From positions 868,001 to 932,000 of the forward strand of contig NZ_LYOY01000040.1 in NCBI RefSeq assembly GCF_001653515.1: 64,000 nt of DNA. Direction: 5' to 3'. Under the pieces are notes generated by a model. That model worked only from the letters and a program-made list of their open reading frames with translations, was not told the DNA's origin and did no database searches. A program made the translations under genes and the position numbers. Positions 52,985 to 62,111 of this stretch are shown here, in pieces. Source of the DNA: Streptomyces sp. ERV7. Its GTDB lineage: Bacteria; Actinomycetota; Actinomycetes; Streptomycetales; Streptomycetaceae. Position 1 is the first letter of the stretch. Each line of letters begins with the position of its first letter.

Positions 52985-54211
52985 ATGACAGAGAAGACTT
53001 CCCGCACCCCGGACGACGGCGTCGCCAGCCGTTCCGGCTCGGCCGTCGGACGTGACGCCCCGGTCATCTTGAGCAACCAGCCCGGCTCGTTCGCCTGGGG
53101 TGTCCTGGCCAAACGGCATCCCGCCTTGATCCAGCAGGTGCGGGACGCCTTTCCGTACGGCCGTCGACAGCACGATGCCCTCGATGCCCTGCTGGACGAG
53201 GTCATCAACGGTGTCGTCGAACCGCTTGCCCCCTCGGAGCACGATTACGCGCAGTGGGCGGACTGGGGGCGGGAGTACGTCGGGCGGCCGTGGTTCGATG
53301 CTCCGTTCCTGTGGGCGGAGAGCTACTTCTACCGCAGGCTCCTGGCCGCGATCGAGTACTTCGGTACGGGCCCGTGGCAGGGAGTCGACCCCTTCGCCCC
53401 GTTCAAGCGGGCCGAACTGCGCGGCGCGGCGGTGGACGAGGAACTGCGGGCCCTGGACGCACTCGCCGATGCGCCGGCCGACGAGCGGGCCACGGCACTG
53501 CTCCTCGCCTCGCTGTGGGGCAACCGCGCGGACCTCGGATTCCGTGTCACGGAGGGGGAGTCAGCGCCGGGCGACGTTACCGACGGACTGGTGGTCGACG
53601 AGAGCGCTGTGCTGTGGCAGCTGCTGCCCGCAGGAGCCGGCACTGCGGTCGCGGTGGTGGCGGACAACGCGGGGCGTGAGCTGATCCCAGATCTGATCCT
53701 CATCGACCACCTCCTCCTGCACCGGTACGCCGAGAGGATCGTGCTCCACGTCAAGCCTTGCCCGTACTTCGTTTCCGACGCGATGACGGCGGACGTTGTC
53801 GACTGCCTGCGCCGTCTGGCCGAGGCGCCTGGTGAGGCTGGCAGGATCGGCGGGCGCCTGTGGGATGCCATGGCGACCGGGCGTCTGGAGGTCCGCGCTC
53901 ACCCGTTCTTCTGCGCCCCGCTGCCGTACGAGGAGATGCCGGAGGACCTGCGGCAGGAGTTCGCGGCCGTCTCGCTGACCATCCTGAAAGGTGACCTCAA
54001 CTACCGTCGGCTGGTGGGTGACCGGATGTGGGACGGGACGACTCCGTTCGCCGAGCTGACGGCGTACTTCCCTGGGGCTGTCGCGGCGGTGCGCACACTG
54101 AAGTCTGACGTCATCGTGGGGCTGGAGCAGAAGACGCTGGATGCGCTGGAACAGGGCGGCGGGGCTTGGCGTACGAGCGGCACTCACGCCCTGGTCCAGG
54201 TTCGACGGTAG
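52985..54211 (+). CDS. ARMT1/DUF89 damage-control phosphatase-like protein
   Basis: A 408-residue DUF89-type protein: SLWGNRADLGFRVT, VVDESAVLWQLLPA, VADNAGRELIPDLILIDHLL (metal-binding Asp/Asn), LHVKPCPYFVSDAMTADVVD, ILKGDLNYRRLVGD and TLKSDVIVGL. Known members are metal-dependent phosphatases acting on sugar phosphates and phosphometabolites; some were called carboxyl methyltransferases. It appears to close the operon. ATG 52985 is chosen because homology begins after it; upstream starts are possible. Confidence 0.8.
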   Translation: MTEKTSRTPDDGVASRSGSAVGRDAPVILSNQPGSFAWGVLAKRHPALIQQVRDAFPYGRRQHDALDALLDEVINGVVEPLAPSEHDYAQWADWGREYVGRPWFDAPFLWAESYFYRRLLAAIEYFGTGPWQGVDPFAPFKRAELRGAAVDEELRALDALADAPADERATALLLASLWGNRADLGFRVTEGESAPGDVTDGLVVDESAVLWQLLPAGAGTAVAVVADNAGRELIPDLILIDHLLLHRYAERIVLHVKPCPYFVSDAMTADVVDCLRRLAEAPGEAGRIGGRLWDAMATGRLEVRAHPFFCAPLPYEEMPEDLRQEFAAVSLTILKGDLNYRRLVGDRMWDGTTPFAELTAYFPGAVAAVRTLKSDVIVGLEQKTLDALEQGGGAWRTSGTHALVQVRR

Positions 54212-54326
54212 ACGTGGTCTCCGCGCGATTCCTCGCGCATCGGCACTTTGCGCCGCGAGCGGCCGGGCTGTTGTCTGCTCGGCCGCTCGGTGTTCCATCG
54301 GCTGGCCATTCCAGCGGGGCTAGGTC

Positions 54327-55687
54327 CTACCGACCGCGTCTTGACGGCGTGGCGTTGGCGGACGGTGTGCCCGTTACTGGACGGGTCTGCCGGGTGGGCG
54401 CGGTCGGGACCTGGGGACGCTGACCCGAAGTGGCGTCGGCGGGGAGGTCGGCGAGGTGGCGCAGGCGCCAGACCAGGACCTCGCTGAGGGACCCGGCGGT
54501 GTCCAGTTCCCGCTGGGTGATGGCTTCGGTGAGCAGGGTTTGTGGGTCCCTTCCGGCTTGGTAGGCGTGGGTGAGGGTGGCGGCGAGTGCGGGCCAGCCC
54601 GGTTCGCCGATCGCCTGCTCGGCGATGTCGGGCGCGGTAGCCCGGAGGAGGGCGGCGGACCAGTCTTGGACGGGCTGGGCCAGGCGTTGGCCTTGCTCCC
54701 GCAGTCGGGCCATCGGCTCCTTGGCCGCGATGGTGTAGGCGGCGCGCAGGTGGGCGGTGGCCTGGCGGGCGGCTTCGGCCTGTTGGGCGTGGTGCCGTCG
54801 GGCGTGCCAGTGGGCGGCGGCGGTGGTGAGGAAGAACAGGATGTCGATCAGCATCGCCGTGCTCGCGCCATCCTCCCCCCGACCCGGCGCCGGTCCGCTA
54901 TAGCGCAGGTCGCGGGCGGCGCGGCGCAGGGCCTGGGCGTGCCGGTATTCCTCCCGGGTGTGGGAGCGGCTGGCCCGCTCGAACGCCCAGGCCGCCTCGC
55001 GCAACTGCTGGCGGGTGGAGACGGGGCTGGTCTGGGCGAGGCTGTCGAGGATCTCGCCGGTGGCCGCGATACGGGCAGCTGCCGCGCCGTCACCATCCTG
55101 GTCGAGGGTGAGCAGGGTGATCCAGGCGGTGTGGGTGGCGGAGCGTCGGGCGGCGGCCGCAGCCGATAGCGGCCTCGCCGGCCGGGCGGTGCCTTGGGAT
55201 GCGGGGTGCGAGTGCCCTGCGCCGAGCTCCATGACGAATCGCTTGCGCACGCGGGGCAGGGACAGGTCGGGGGAGAGCTTGGAGCCCGAGTAGAAGACGG
55301 GTTCACCGGTCTCGTTGTGGTCGCCGGGCAGGGCGACGCTGTAGCCGAGCAGGTCGCCCGAGGGTGCGATGCGCTGCTGGACCAGGAGACCTGCGGCCTG
55401 GAGCCTTCCGAAGAACTCCGCCTCGTCGGCGGCGCCGGCCACGGCCTGGCGGACGGTCTCGCGCAGCTGCTCCCGCGGTGGGCGCTCCCGGCCCTGGCGT
55501 TCGGCTTTGTGGCGTTCGGCGCTGGTGGGGCGCGGGGCGGCGGTGCCGTCGCCGGGCGTGACGCGGCGCAGCCCGTAGTCGGCTTCGATGCGGCGGGCCT
55601 CGGCTTGGGCGCGGCGGGCTTCGTTGTGCCGGCGGGGGCGGCGGCCGTCGTCGCGGATGAGGGTTGCGATGATGTGGATGTGGTCAC
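54327..55687 (-). pseudogene. Relaxase (MobA/VirD2 type), N-terminally truncated
   Basis: About 453 residues remain of a conjugative relaxase. The surviving start GDHIHIIATLIRDDGRRPRR is the metal-binding HxH motif III; the upstream Tyr nucleophile domain is missing. Then come an RIEADYGLRRVTPGDG region, a middle domain (FGRLQAAGLLVQQRIAPSG, VFYSGSKLSPDLSLP) and a helical C-terminus with a hydrophobic stretch (AMLIDILFFLTTAAAHW). The frame runs upstream, out of frame, into the HExxH-protein gene, so no start codon of its own exists. It marks the damaged right end of a mobile element. Confidence 0.8.
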
Positions 55688-56221
55688 CCCACCCCGCTCC
55701 CGCGCCTCCCGCCGGTCCCTCGCGTAGCGGCGACGGCCCGACCACCCGGCCGCCACCAGCGGCGGCTGCTGTTCGTCGCGGTGGGCGCGGGCGAGGCCGG
55801 CCCGGTACGCCGGGTACGCCTGCGGGCTGGTGAACCACGGCGACGGGTCCTCGCCGAACACGGCCGCCCGCTTGGCCAGGACGTAACCGAACTCCTCCGG
55901 CGTCAGATAGCCGAGCTTCTGGCTGGAGACCCCGTCCTCCCGGAACGCGTCGAGCCCACCCCGCTCCCGCGCCTCCCGCCGGTCCCTCGCGTAGCGGCGA
56001 CGGCCCGACCACCCGGCCGCCACCAGCGGCGGCTGCTGTTCGTCGCGGTGGGCGCGGGCGAGGCCGGCCCGGTACGCCGGGTACGCCTGCGGGCTGGTGA
56101 ACCACGGCGACGGGTCCTCGCCGAACACGGCCGCCCGCTTGGCCAGGACGTAACCGAACTCCTCCGGCGTCAGATAGCCGAGCTTCTGGCTGGAGACCCC
56201 GTCCTCCCGGAACGCGTCGAG
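55688..56221. repeat. Perfect 267-bp tandem duplication
   Basis: Unit 55688-55954 is repeated at 55955-56221 with no difference that I can see by eye. It is exactly 89 codons and in frame within the HExxH-protein gene (LDAFREDGVSSQKLGYL to RREARERGG). The left edge of the array is also the junction with the relaxase fragment; GAGCGGGGTGGG is common to both unit ends on the minus strand. Confidence 0.9.
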
Positions 56222-56713
56222 CAGTAGCCACCCCGCCCCCAGATACGTCGTCACCGTGTCCGTGAGGATCTCGTTGTCCCGCGTCCCCGGGAACTCAAGG
56301 CCGAGCCGGTGCAGCAGCACATGCGTGATCTCGTGCGCCAGCGCCGCCCCGATGTCCCGGCGGTGGCGCCGGAAGCGGTCGTTGAGCTCGATGAAGTACT
56401 CCGGCCCCGCGGCCAGTTCGACCGACGCCGCGTGCTGCATCTCGCGGAACCCGACGATCATCCGGGCGTCCGGCAGATGCAGGTGCTGGACCAGCGCGCG
56501 GGCCACCCGCTGGGCGCCCAGATGGAGGTCGTCGTGGTCGGCGAAGGCGACGTCGGCGGGCAGGACGCTCGTCGCGTACCCCTGGATCCCGTCGTACGAA
56601 AGCCGCCGGTACAGCGCGGTGATCGCCGCCCGTACGGTGTCGATGTGCGGAAACCCATGGACGACCGGACTGGACATACGGCCGGATCCGGACCCGGCCG
56701 CGCGCTCGTGGGC
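55688..56713 (-). pseudogene. HExxH-motif protein, 3' end lost
   Basis: Zinc-metallopeptidase-like protein: HIDTVRAAITALYRRLSYDG, ELNDRFRRHRRDIGAALAHE, HEITHVLLHRLGLEFPG (HExxH), DTVTTYLGAGWLLLDAFRED, LTPEEFGYVLAKRAAVFGED and a Tyr/Arg-rich end. An apparently conserved Streptomyces protein of unknown role. GTG 56713 follows GGGGGTG; an ATG at 56677 is possible. The last 89 codons are duplicated, then the frame passes into relaxase sequence and stops only at 54848, so the native C-terminus is gone. Confidence 0.75.
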
Positions 56714-56918
56714 CACGCTGTCACCCCCGTAGGACGGTGAACCAGCCTCCACTGTACGAGGGGTCCGCGGCACCCCGCCTTCGTACGCATGGCCGGAAAG
56801 CAGTGCTTGTCGGGTGCCCGGAGGGCTCTCATACTCCACAGCACGCGCATTGACGCGCCCATGTCATCCCCCAGTGCGTCGGCGCGCGGACGTCCAACCC
56901 CCCACGAAGGGCAGTCCC

Positions 56919-57701
56919 TTGAAGAACACACTCGTGCGTGCGCTCAAGAGATGCGTAGCCGTCGCGGCGGTCACCCTCGCCGCGTTCACCCTCCAGCCCG
57001 CCACCGGCGCCTCCGCGTCCCCGACGCCCGTGGTCGGCGGAACCCGCGCCGCCCAGGGCGAGTTCCCGTTCATGGTCCGCCTCTCCATGGGCTGCGGCGG
57101 CGCCTTCTACACCCAGCAGATCGTCCTCACCGCCGCCCACTGCGTGAACGGCTCCGGCGCCAACACCTCCATCACCGCCACCGCGGGCGTCGTCGACCTC
57201 CAGAGCGGCAGCGCCGTCAAGGTGAAGTCGACCAAGGTGCTCCAGGCGCCCGGCTACAACGGCAAGGGCAAGGACTGGGCGCTGATCAAGCTCGCCAAGC
57301 CGGTCAACCAGCCCACCCTCAAGATCGCCACCACCACCCAGTTCAACAACGGCACCTTCACCATCGCCGGCTGGGGCGCCCGCAGTGAGGGCGGCGGCCA
57401 GCAGCGCTACCTCTACAAGGCGACGGTCCCCTTCGTCTCCGACGCCCAGTGCCAGCAGGCGTACGGCAGCGACCTCGTCCCGGGCGACGAGATCTGCGCG
57501 GGCTACCTCCAGCAGGGCGGCGTCGACACCTGTCAGGGCGACTCCGGCGGCCCCATGTTCCGCAAGGACAACGACAACGCCTGGATCCAGGTCGGCATCG
57601 TGAGCTGGGGCCAGGGCTGCGCCGAGCCCGGCTACCCCGGCGTGTACAGCGAGGTCTCGACCTTCGCCGCCGACATCGCGAAGGCCGCGGCGACCCTGTA
57701 G
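56919..57701 (+). CDS. sprT: Secreted trypsin-like serine protease precursor
   Basis: A 260-residue precursor close to Streptomyces griseus trypsin. A signal peptide (VRALKRCVAVAAVTLAAF) ends near GASAS, a short SPTP propeptide precedes mature VVGGTRAAQGEFPFMVRLSM. The triad is complete: His in TAAHC, Asp in DWALI, Ser in GDSGGP. The Asp six residues before the Ser (VDTCQGDSGG) gives trypsin specificity. Cysteines for three disulfides are present. TTG start at 56919 with GAAGGG about 8 bases upstream. Secreted. Confidence 0.92.
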   Translation: MKNTLVRALKRCVAVAAVTLAAFTLQPATGASASPTPVVGGTRAAQGEFPFMVRLSMGCGGAFYTQQIVLTAAHCVNGSGANTSITATAGVVDLQSGSAVKVKSTKVLQAPGYNGKGKDWALIKLAKPVNQPTLKIATTTQFNNGTFTIAGWGARSEGGGQQRYLYKATVPFVSDAQCQQAYGSDLVPGDEICAGYLQQGGVDTCQGDSGGPMFRKDNDNAWIQVGIVSWGQGCAEPGYPGVYSEVSTFAADIAKAAATL

Positions 57702-57814
57702 CCGTGTAGCGCTGTAGCCCTGGAGCGCGAGGTCCGCTCCTCCGCACCCCGAGCCCGTCCCGGCCGGGCGCCCCGCATTTGCGGGCGTCCGGCCAAATCT
57801 GGTCATATGTGGGC

Positions 57815-58468
57815 ATGCCGATCACAGTGGTCATCGCGGACGACCAGGAGATGGTCAGGACCGGGTTCCGCATGATCCTGGAGAGCAGGCCCGACATCGA
57901 GGTCCTCGACGATGTCTTCGACGGCCCGTCCGCCCTGGCGGCGGTGGACCGGCACGACCCGGACGTCCTGCTCCTCGACATCCGGATGCCCGGCCTCGAC
58001 GGGCTGGAGGTCACCCGGCGCCTGGGCGGCCGCGACCGCCCGCGCGTCGTCATCGTCACCACGTTCGACCTGGACGAGTACGTCCACGCCGCCCTCCACG
58101 GCGGCGCCTCCGGCTTCCTCCTCAAGGACGCCAGCCCCGAGATGCTGGTCGAGGCGGTGCGCGCGGCGGCGGCCGGGGACTCCCTCGTCTCCCCGGCGAT
58201 CACGGTCCGGCTGCTGCGCGAGCTCGCCACCGCCCGCCCCGCCGCGTCCCTGCGGCAGCCCGCCGAACCCCTCACCGAGCGCGAACGCGAGGTCGTGCGC
58301 TGTCTGGCGCGCGGCTCCACCAACGCCGAGATCGCCGCCGAGCTGTACGTCTCCCTCTCCACCGTGAAGACGCATCTGGCCAATGTGCAGGGCAAGCTCG
58401 GCGCCCGGAACCGGGTGGAGATCGCCGCCTGGGCCTGGGAGAGCGGACTGGCCACGGGCGCGGCGTGA
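57815..58468 (+). CDS. NarL/LuxR-type response regulator
   Basis: A 217-residue two-component regulator. Receiver domain: VVIADDQEMVRTGFRMILES, phospho-Asp in DVLLLDIRMPGLDG, Thr in VTTFDLDEYV, Lys in FLLKDASP. LuxR HTH at the C-terminus: LTEREREVVRCLARGSTNAE, LYVSLSTVKTHLANVQGKLG. ATG 57815 begins the conserved region. The stop overlaps the kinase start as GTGA. Confidence 0.94.
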   Translation: MPITVVIADDQEMVRTGFRMILESRPDIEVLDDVFDGPSALAAVDRHDPDVLLLDIRMPGLDGLEVTRRLGGRDRPRVVIVTTFDLDEYVHAALHGGASGFLLKDASPEMLVEAVRAAAAGDSLVSPAITVRLLRELATARPAASLRQPAEPLTEREREVVRCLARGSTNAEIAAELYVSLSTVKTHLANVQGKLGARNRVEIAAWAWESGLATGAA

Positions 58469-59607
58469 GCCCGCTCCGCCGCTGGCTGCGCGGCCACCCC
58501 CGGTGGGCCGAGACCGCCCGCGCGGGGCTCGCCGCGTTCCTGGTCGGGCTCGTCGTCTTCGAGGGTCTGGTCCTCGCCCGCCAGCCCACCACCCCGCACG
58601 CCGTCGTCTGGGCCTCGGGCCTGGTGGTCTGTCTGTGCGCCCTGCCGTGGCCCGGGCTCGACCCGGTCGTACGGGCCTGGGCCGCCGCGGCCGTCACCTG
58701 GTCCGCGACCGGGCTGATGTTCCTGGAGCGCCCGGAGGTCGTCTGGGGGATGGGCGAGGCGGTGGCGCTCCTGGTGCTGCTCGCGGCCGTCCTGCTGCGG
58801 GCGCCGTCCCGTACCGCCGCCGTCCTGGGGCCGGTGCTCGGGCTCGGCTGTATGGCGGTGCCGGTCCGGGACGCCTCGCCCGGCCGGTTCACCCTGCTCT
58901 TCGCGGTGCTCACGGTCGTCGTCAGCGCGTACTCGCTGCTGCTGCGCGCCCAGTCCTGGCAGCGGGTGCGCGACCTCCAGGCCGTACGCACGGCCGAGCG
59001 CATCGAACTCGCCCGCGAGCTGCACGACCTGATCGCCCACCACGTCACCGGCATCGTCGTCCAGGCCCGCGCGGCCCGTTTCACCTCGGTCGAGGGGCGG
59101 CGGGCCGCGGAGACCTTCGGCCGGATCGAGGAGGCGGGCGGGGAGGCGCTGAGCGCGATGCGGCGGCTGGTGCGGGTGCTGCGGGAGGGCGAGCCCGAGA
59201 CCGAGCCGGTCGCGGGCCTCGCCCAGCTCCGCGAACTGACCGACCGCTTCTCCCTGGCGGGGCCGCCGGCCGTGCTGTACGTCGAGGCGGGCCTGGAGGA
59301 CAGCCTCCCCGGGGAGGTCGCGGCGGCCGCGTACCGCGTGGTGCGGGAGGCGCTGACGAATGTGCGCAAGCACGCGGCTGACGCGAGTGCGGTACGGGTG
59401 GGGCTCCGTGTGGTCGGGGACGGGCTTGAGGTCCGGGTCGCGGACGACGGCTCCCGCGCGGCGAGGCTCCCGCGGAGCGCGCGGGGTGGCGGCTTCGGCC
59501 TCGTGGGCCTGGCCGAGCGGATGGCGGCGCTCGACGGCAGCCTGGCGGCGGGGCCGGCGCCGGAGGGGGGCTGGCAGGTGGTGGCACTCCTACCACTCCG
59601 GGGCTGA
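58465..59607 (+). CDS. Sensor histidine kinase (HisKA_3)
   Basis: A 380-residue kinase. About four N-terminal membrane helices (LAAFLVGLVVFEGLVLA, LVVCLCALPWPGL, AVALLVLLAAVLLRA, LLFAVLTVVVSAYSLLL), the phospho-His in ELARELHDLIAHHVTGIVVQ, and a HATPase domain with N-box REALTNVRKHA, DDGS and GGGFGLVGLAERM. It forms a pair with the preceding regulator through the GTGA overlap. The stimulus is unknown; there is no large extracellular sensor domain. Confidence 0.93.
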   Translation: MSPLRRWLRGHPRWAETARAGLAAFLVGLVVFEGLVLARQPTTPHAVVWASGLVVCLCALPWPGLDPVVRAWAAAAVTWSATGLMFLERPEVVWGMGEAVALLVLLAAVLLRAPSRTAAVLGPVLGLGCMAVPVRDASPGRFTLLFAVLTVVVSAYSLLLRAQSWQRVRDLQAVRTAERIELARELHDLIAHHVTGIVVQARAARFTSVEGRRAAETFGRIEEAGGEALSAMRRLVRVLREGEPETEPVAGLAQLRELTDRFSLAGPPAVLYVEAGLEDSLPGEVAAAAYRVVREALTNVRKHAADASAVRVGLRVVGDGLEVRVADDGSRAARLPRSARGGGFGLVGLAERMAALDGSLAAGPAPEGGWQVVALLPLRG

Positions 59608-59639
59608 GCCCCACGCCCCCCTTGGCCCGGTCTTTGTCT

Positions 59640-59910
59640 GCGACCCGGCGGTGGCTTGCTCACGCAGTTCACCGCCCGGTCTTCGTCCGCGGGCCGGTGG
59701 GTGGTTGCTCGCGCAGTTCCCGCCCGGTCTTCGTCCGCGGACCGGTGGGTGGTTGCTCGCGCAGTTCCCCGCGCCCCTAACCCCTCTGGATCTGCGGACC
59801 GCGGGTGGCTGGCCGCGCAGTTCCCCGCGCCCCTAAAGGCCTGTGGCTGAGCTGGCTTCGCAGGCCGCCGCCAACCCCCTCAGGGGCGCGGGGAACTGCG
59901 CGACCAGCCC
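59640..59910. repeat. Cluster of intergenic repeats, direct and inverted
   Basis: Four or more direct copies of the GCGCAGTTCCCCGCGCCCCT element (around 59657, 59711, 59756 and 59814, the first two degenerate), followed by an inverted copy AGGGGCGCGGGGAACTGCGC (about 59880-59900). The direct and inverted copies can form a long hairpin that may end the kinase transcript. The rest of the gap to 60024 has a GGGGTGCAGG/CCTGCACCCC inverted repeat and no gene. Confidence 0.8.
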
Positions 59911-60024
59911 CCACCGGCCCGCGGTAACGAACCACGGAGCGGGGTGCAGGGGCCCGCAGGCCCCGGGAAGCGAGCCTGCACCCCACCCGCCCCCGGAGGG
60001 TTTAGGGAAGGGGTGGGGTGGGGG

Positions 60025-61299
60025 CTACAGCCTGCTCAGGGACGCCGTAGCCAGCAGTACGTCCCTGATCGCCTCGCGGTCGCCCAGACGCCCCGCCGCC
60101 GCGTCCTCCGGAGGTACATGCCCCGCAGCCAGGCGGCAGAACTCCACCCCGTCCAGCGCGATGTGGGCCACCTCGTGGTCGGGGGAGCCGACCGCCGCCG
60201 GGGAGTCCAGCGCGATGTACCAGTCACCTCCACCCGCCCCCTCGATCTCCAGCCGGAGGGACCGGCCGGGCGACCCCGCCGTGACGAGGCCGCGCGGCGG
60301 CGGAGCCAGACCCGCACGACGACGCGCGGCCAGCGCGTCCGGCAGGATCCGCGCCGCCAGGTCGATCATCCGGTGCAGATGCGCGCCGGACGGCGGATCG
60401 TACGGATAGTCCACCGCCTCCGCGATGTCCCCCGCGTGGACCCAGCACTCGAAGGCCCGGTCGAGCAGCGCGTCCTGGAGGGGGAGGGCGAAGTCGCCGT
60501 AGGGGACGGCGAGTTCGGCCGCACCCCGCCCCGCGAACGACACCGTACGGATCAGCGTGTGCGTCTGCTCACGCCACGGCTCCCGCACCGCCCGCGTCAG
60601 CGGAAAGCGCGTAGAGGTCCAGAACGCCTCCGTACGGGCCGTCGGTCCCGCCGGCAGCCCCGCGCCCGCCGGGTCGTCGAGCCCCAGCGCGGCGGCGACG
60701 AGCCCGTCCACCGCCATCAGATGGCCGATGACACCCGCCACCGTCGTCTTGCGGTGCACCTGCCGCTCCCGCTCGAACCACTTCAGCCGCACCGGAGCGT
60801 GCCACTCCGCGTCGCCGAAGTCATTGAGCAGCGCGTCGAGCCGGGCGGCCTCCGCGTCGTAAGCGGACGCCCAGACCGGCACCGGGATGCGCGCCGGGCG
60901 CCGGCCCAGACAGTTCTCCAGGACCCGGGACCGCAGCAGCGGGTCCAGGTCCAGGCTGCGGTCGGTGTGCAGCAGCCCCACCGCGTCCCGCAGCCGCAGC
61001 GCCTCTTCCGCGCAGGGCGCGCACTCGGTCAGATGGGCTTCCACGGCCTCGGTCTCCTCCGCCGAGCAGGCGGTCAGCGCCCACGCACCGAGCAGGGATT
61101 TCAGTATGGCGTGCGTACGGATCACCGGCTCCGACGAAGGTGAAGACGGAGAGGGAGGTGTCGGCGCGGGGCCCGGCGGCAGCGACGACAGTGACGGCAG
61201 GCGGTCGATGTCGTCCGCCGCCCGCCTCGGCGGCGGTATGCGCGGCGTGCCGTTCTCGTCGTCCGGAACCGCCGGACCCTGCTCGGCCGGCCCGTTCAC
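60025..61299 (-). CDS. Zinc anti-sigma factor fused to maleylpyruvate-isomerase-like domain
   Basis: A 424-residue protein. After a Pro/Ser-rich head, a ZAS domain carries EAVEAHLTECAPCAEEALRL (HxxxCxxC). The remainder is a DinB-like mycothiol-dependent MDMPI domain (RQVHRKTTVAGVIGHLMAVD, FECWVHAGDIAEAVDYPYD). No transmembrane segment, so a cytoplasmic, possibly thiol-responsive anti-sigma factor. Its GTG overlaps the sigma-factor stop (GTGA), the usual sigma/anti-sigma arrangement. Confidence 0.83.
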   Translation of the reverse strand: MNGPAEQGPAVPDDENGTPRIPPPRRAADDIDRLPSLSSLPPGPAPTPPSPSSPSSEPVIRTHAILKSLLGAWALTACSAEETEAVEAHLTECAPCAEEALRLRDAVGLLHTDRSLDLDPLLRSRVLENCLGRRPARIPVPVWASAYDAEAARLDALLNDFGDAEWHAPVRLKWFERERQVHRKTTVAGVIGHLMAVDGLVAAALGLDDPAGAGLPAGPTARTEAFWTSTRFPLTRAVREPWREQTHTLIRTVSFAGRGAAELAVPYGDFALPLQDALLDRAFECWVHAGDIAEAVDYPYDPPSGAHLHRMIDLAARILPDALAARRRAGLAPPPRGLVTAGSPGRSLRLEIEGAGGGDWYIALDSPAAVGSPDHEVAHIALDGVEFCRLAAGHVPPEDAAAGRLGDREAIRDVLLATASLSRL

Positions 61300-61874
61300 A
61301 GCGCACGTCCGTAACCGGGCGGCGAGGACCCCTCCGGCGGGCGGGTGTTCGCCGTGGACAGCAGCTGGAGCCCGAGCCGCAGCCGGCGCCGTGCCTCGTC
61401 CTCGCTGATGGAGAGGTCGGCGGCGGCCTGCCGGTAGTCGCGGCGCTGGTGGTACGCCAGCTCCAGCGCCTGCCGCAGCGGCGCGGGCATCGACGTCACG
61501 ATGTAGTCGGCGCGGGCGGCGGCCGTGGCCCGCAGCACCTTCGCCTCCAGCTCCTCGGTGGAGCCGCCGTGCTCCGCGTACTGCGCGGCCTCGGACTGGC
61601 GCAGCCGCAGCACGGCCTGGCGCTGGGTGAGCTTGGCGACCCAGGAGCGCATGGAGCCCTGCTTGGGGTCGTACGCGTCCGGGTTCTCCCACACGTAACC
61701 GAACACCTCGCGGGTGATCTGGTCGGCGGCGGAGTCCTCGCCGAGCACGCGGTGGGCCAGGCTGTGCACGAGCGAGGCGAACCGGTCGTACAGCTCACCG
61801 AGTGCGGCCGCCTCGCCGCGCGCCAGGCGCTGCTGCATCCTGCGGTCCCAGCGAGGTGGTGCGTCCTTCGCCAT
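61296..61874 (-). CDS. ECF-type RNA polymerase sigma factor
   Basis: A 192-residue group IV sigma factor: region 2 GELYDRFASLVHSLAHRVLG, ADQITREVFGYVWENPDAY and SMRSWVAKLTQRQAV; region 4 PAPLRQALELAYHQRRDYRQ, AADLSISEDEARRRLRLGL. ATG 61874 has GGGGAG 6 bases upstream. Co-translated with its anti-sigma factor. Its own promoter lies in the 237 bases shared with the divergent STAS gene. Confidence 0.87.
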   Translation of the reverse strand: MAKDAPPRWDRRMQQRLARGEAAALGELYDRFASLVHSLAHRVLGEDSAADQITREVFGYVWENPDAYDPKQGSMRSWVAKLTQRQAVLRLRQSEAAQYAEHGGSTEELEAKVLRATAAARADYIVTSMPAPLRQALELAYHQRRDYRQAAADLSISEDEARRRLRLGLQLLSTANTRPPEGSSPPGYGRAL

Positions 61875-62111
61875 GCGGCTCCCCAACCGTCTACGCGTGT
61901 ACCGTCGTGCGTTCTTTGTGCCTTTTGTCCGCGCCCCTGTGTACTCGTGTCTCCTCGAATGTAGTGCGCCCGGCCGAGAAGGAGCGCGCGTTTACGGCAA
62001 GTGCGCCCCCAAAACGGCAGGTCGTGGTAGGGCGAAGTGGTTTCGCGCGGTGCGGGCCGGGAAGGCGCCGGGGACGGGCGGGGGCCGACGGCACAGAGAG
62101 GTACCGGACGC

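Noticed and set aside
54848..56839. Single 663-codon fused protein of HExxH domain and downstream sequence
   Set aside because: The downstream part is an out-of-frame reading of the relaxase fragment, so the fusion is a by-product of the rearrangement.
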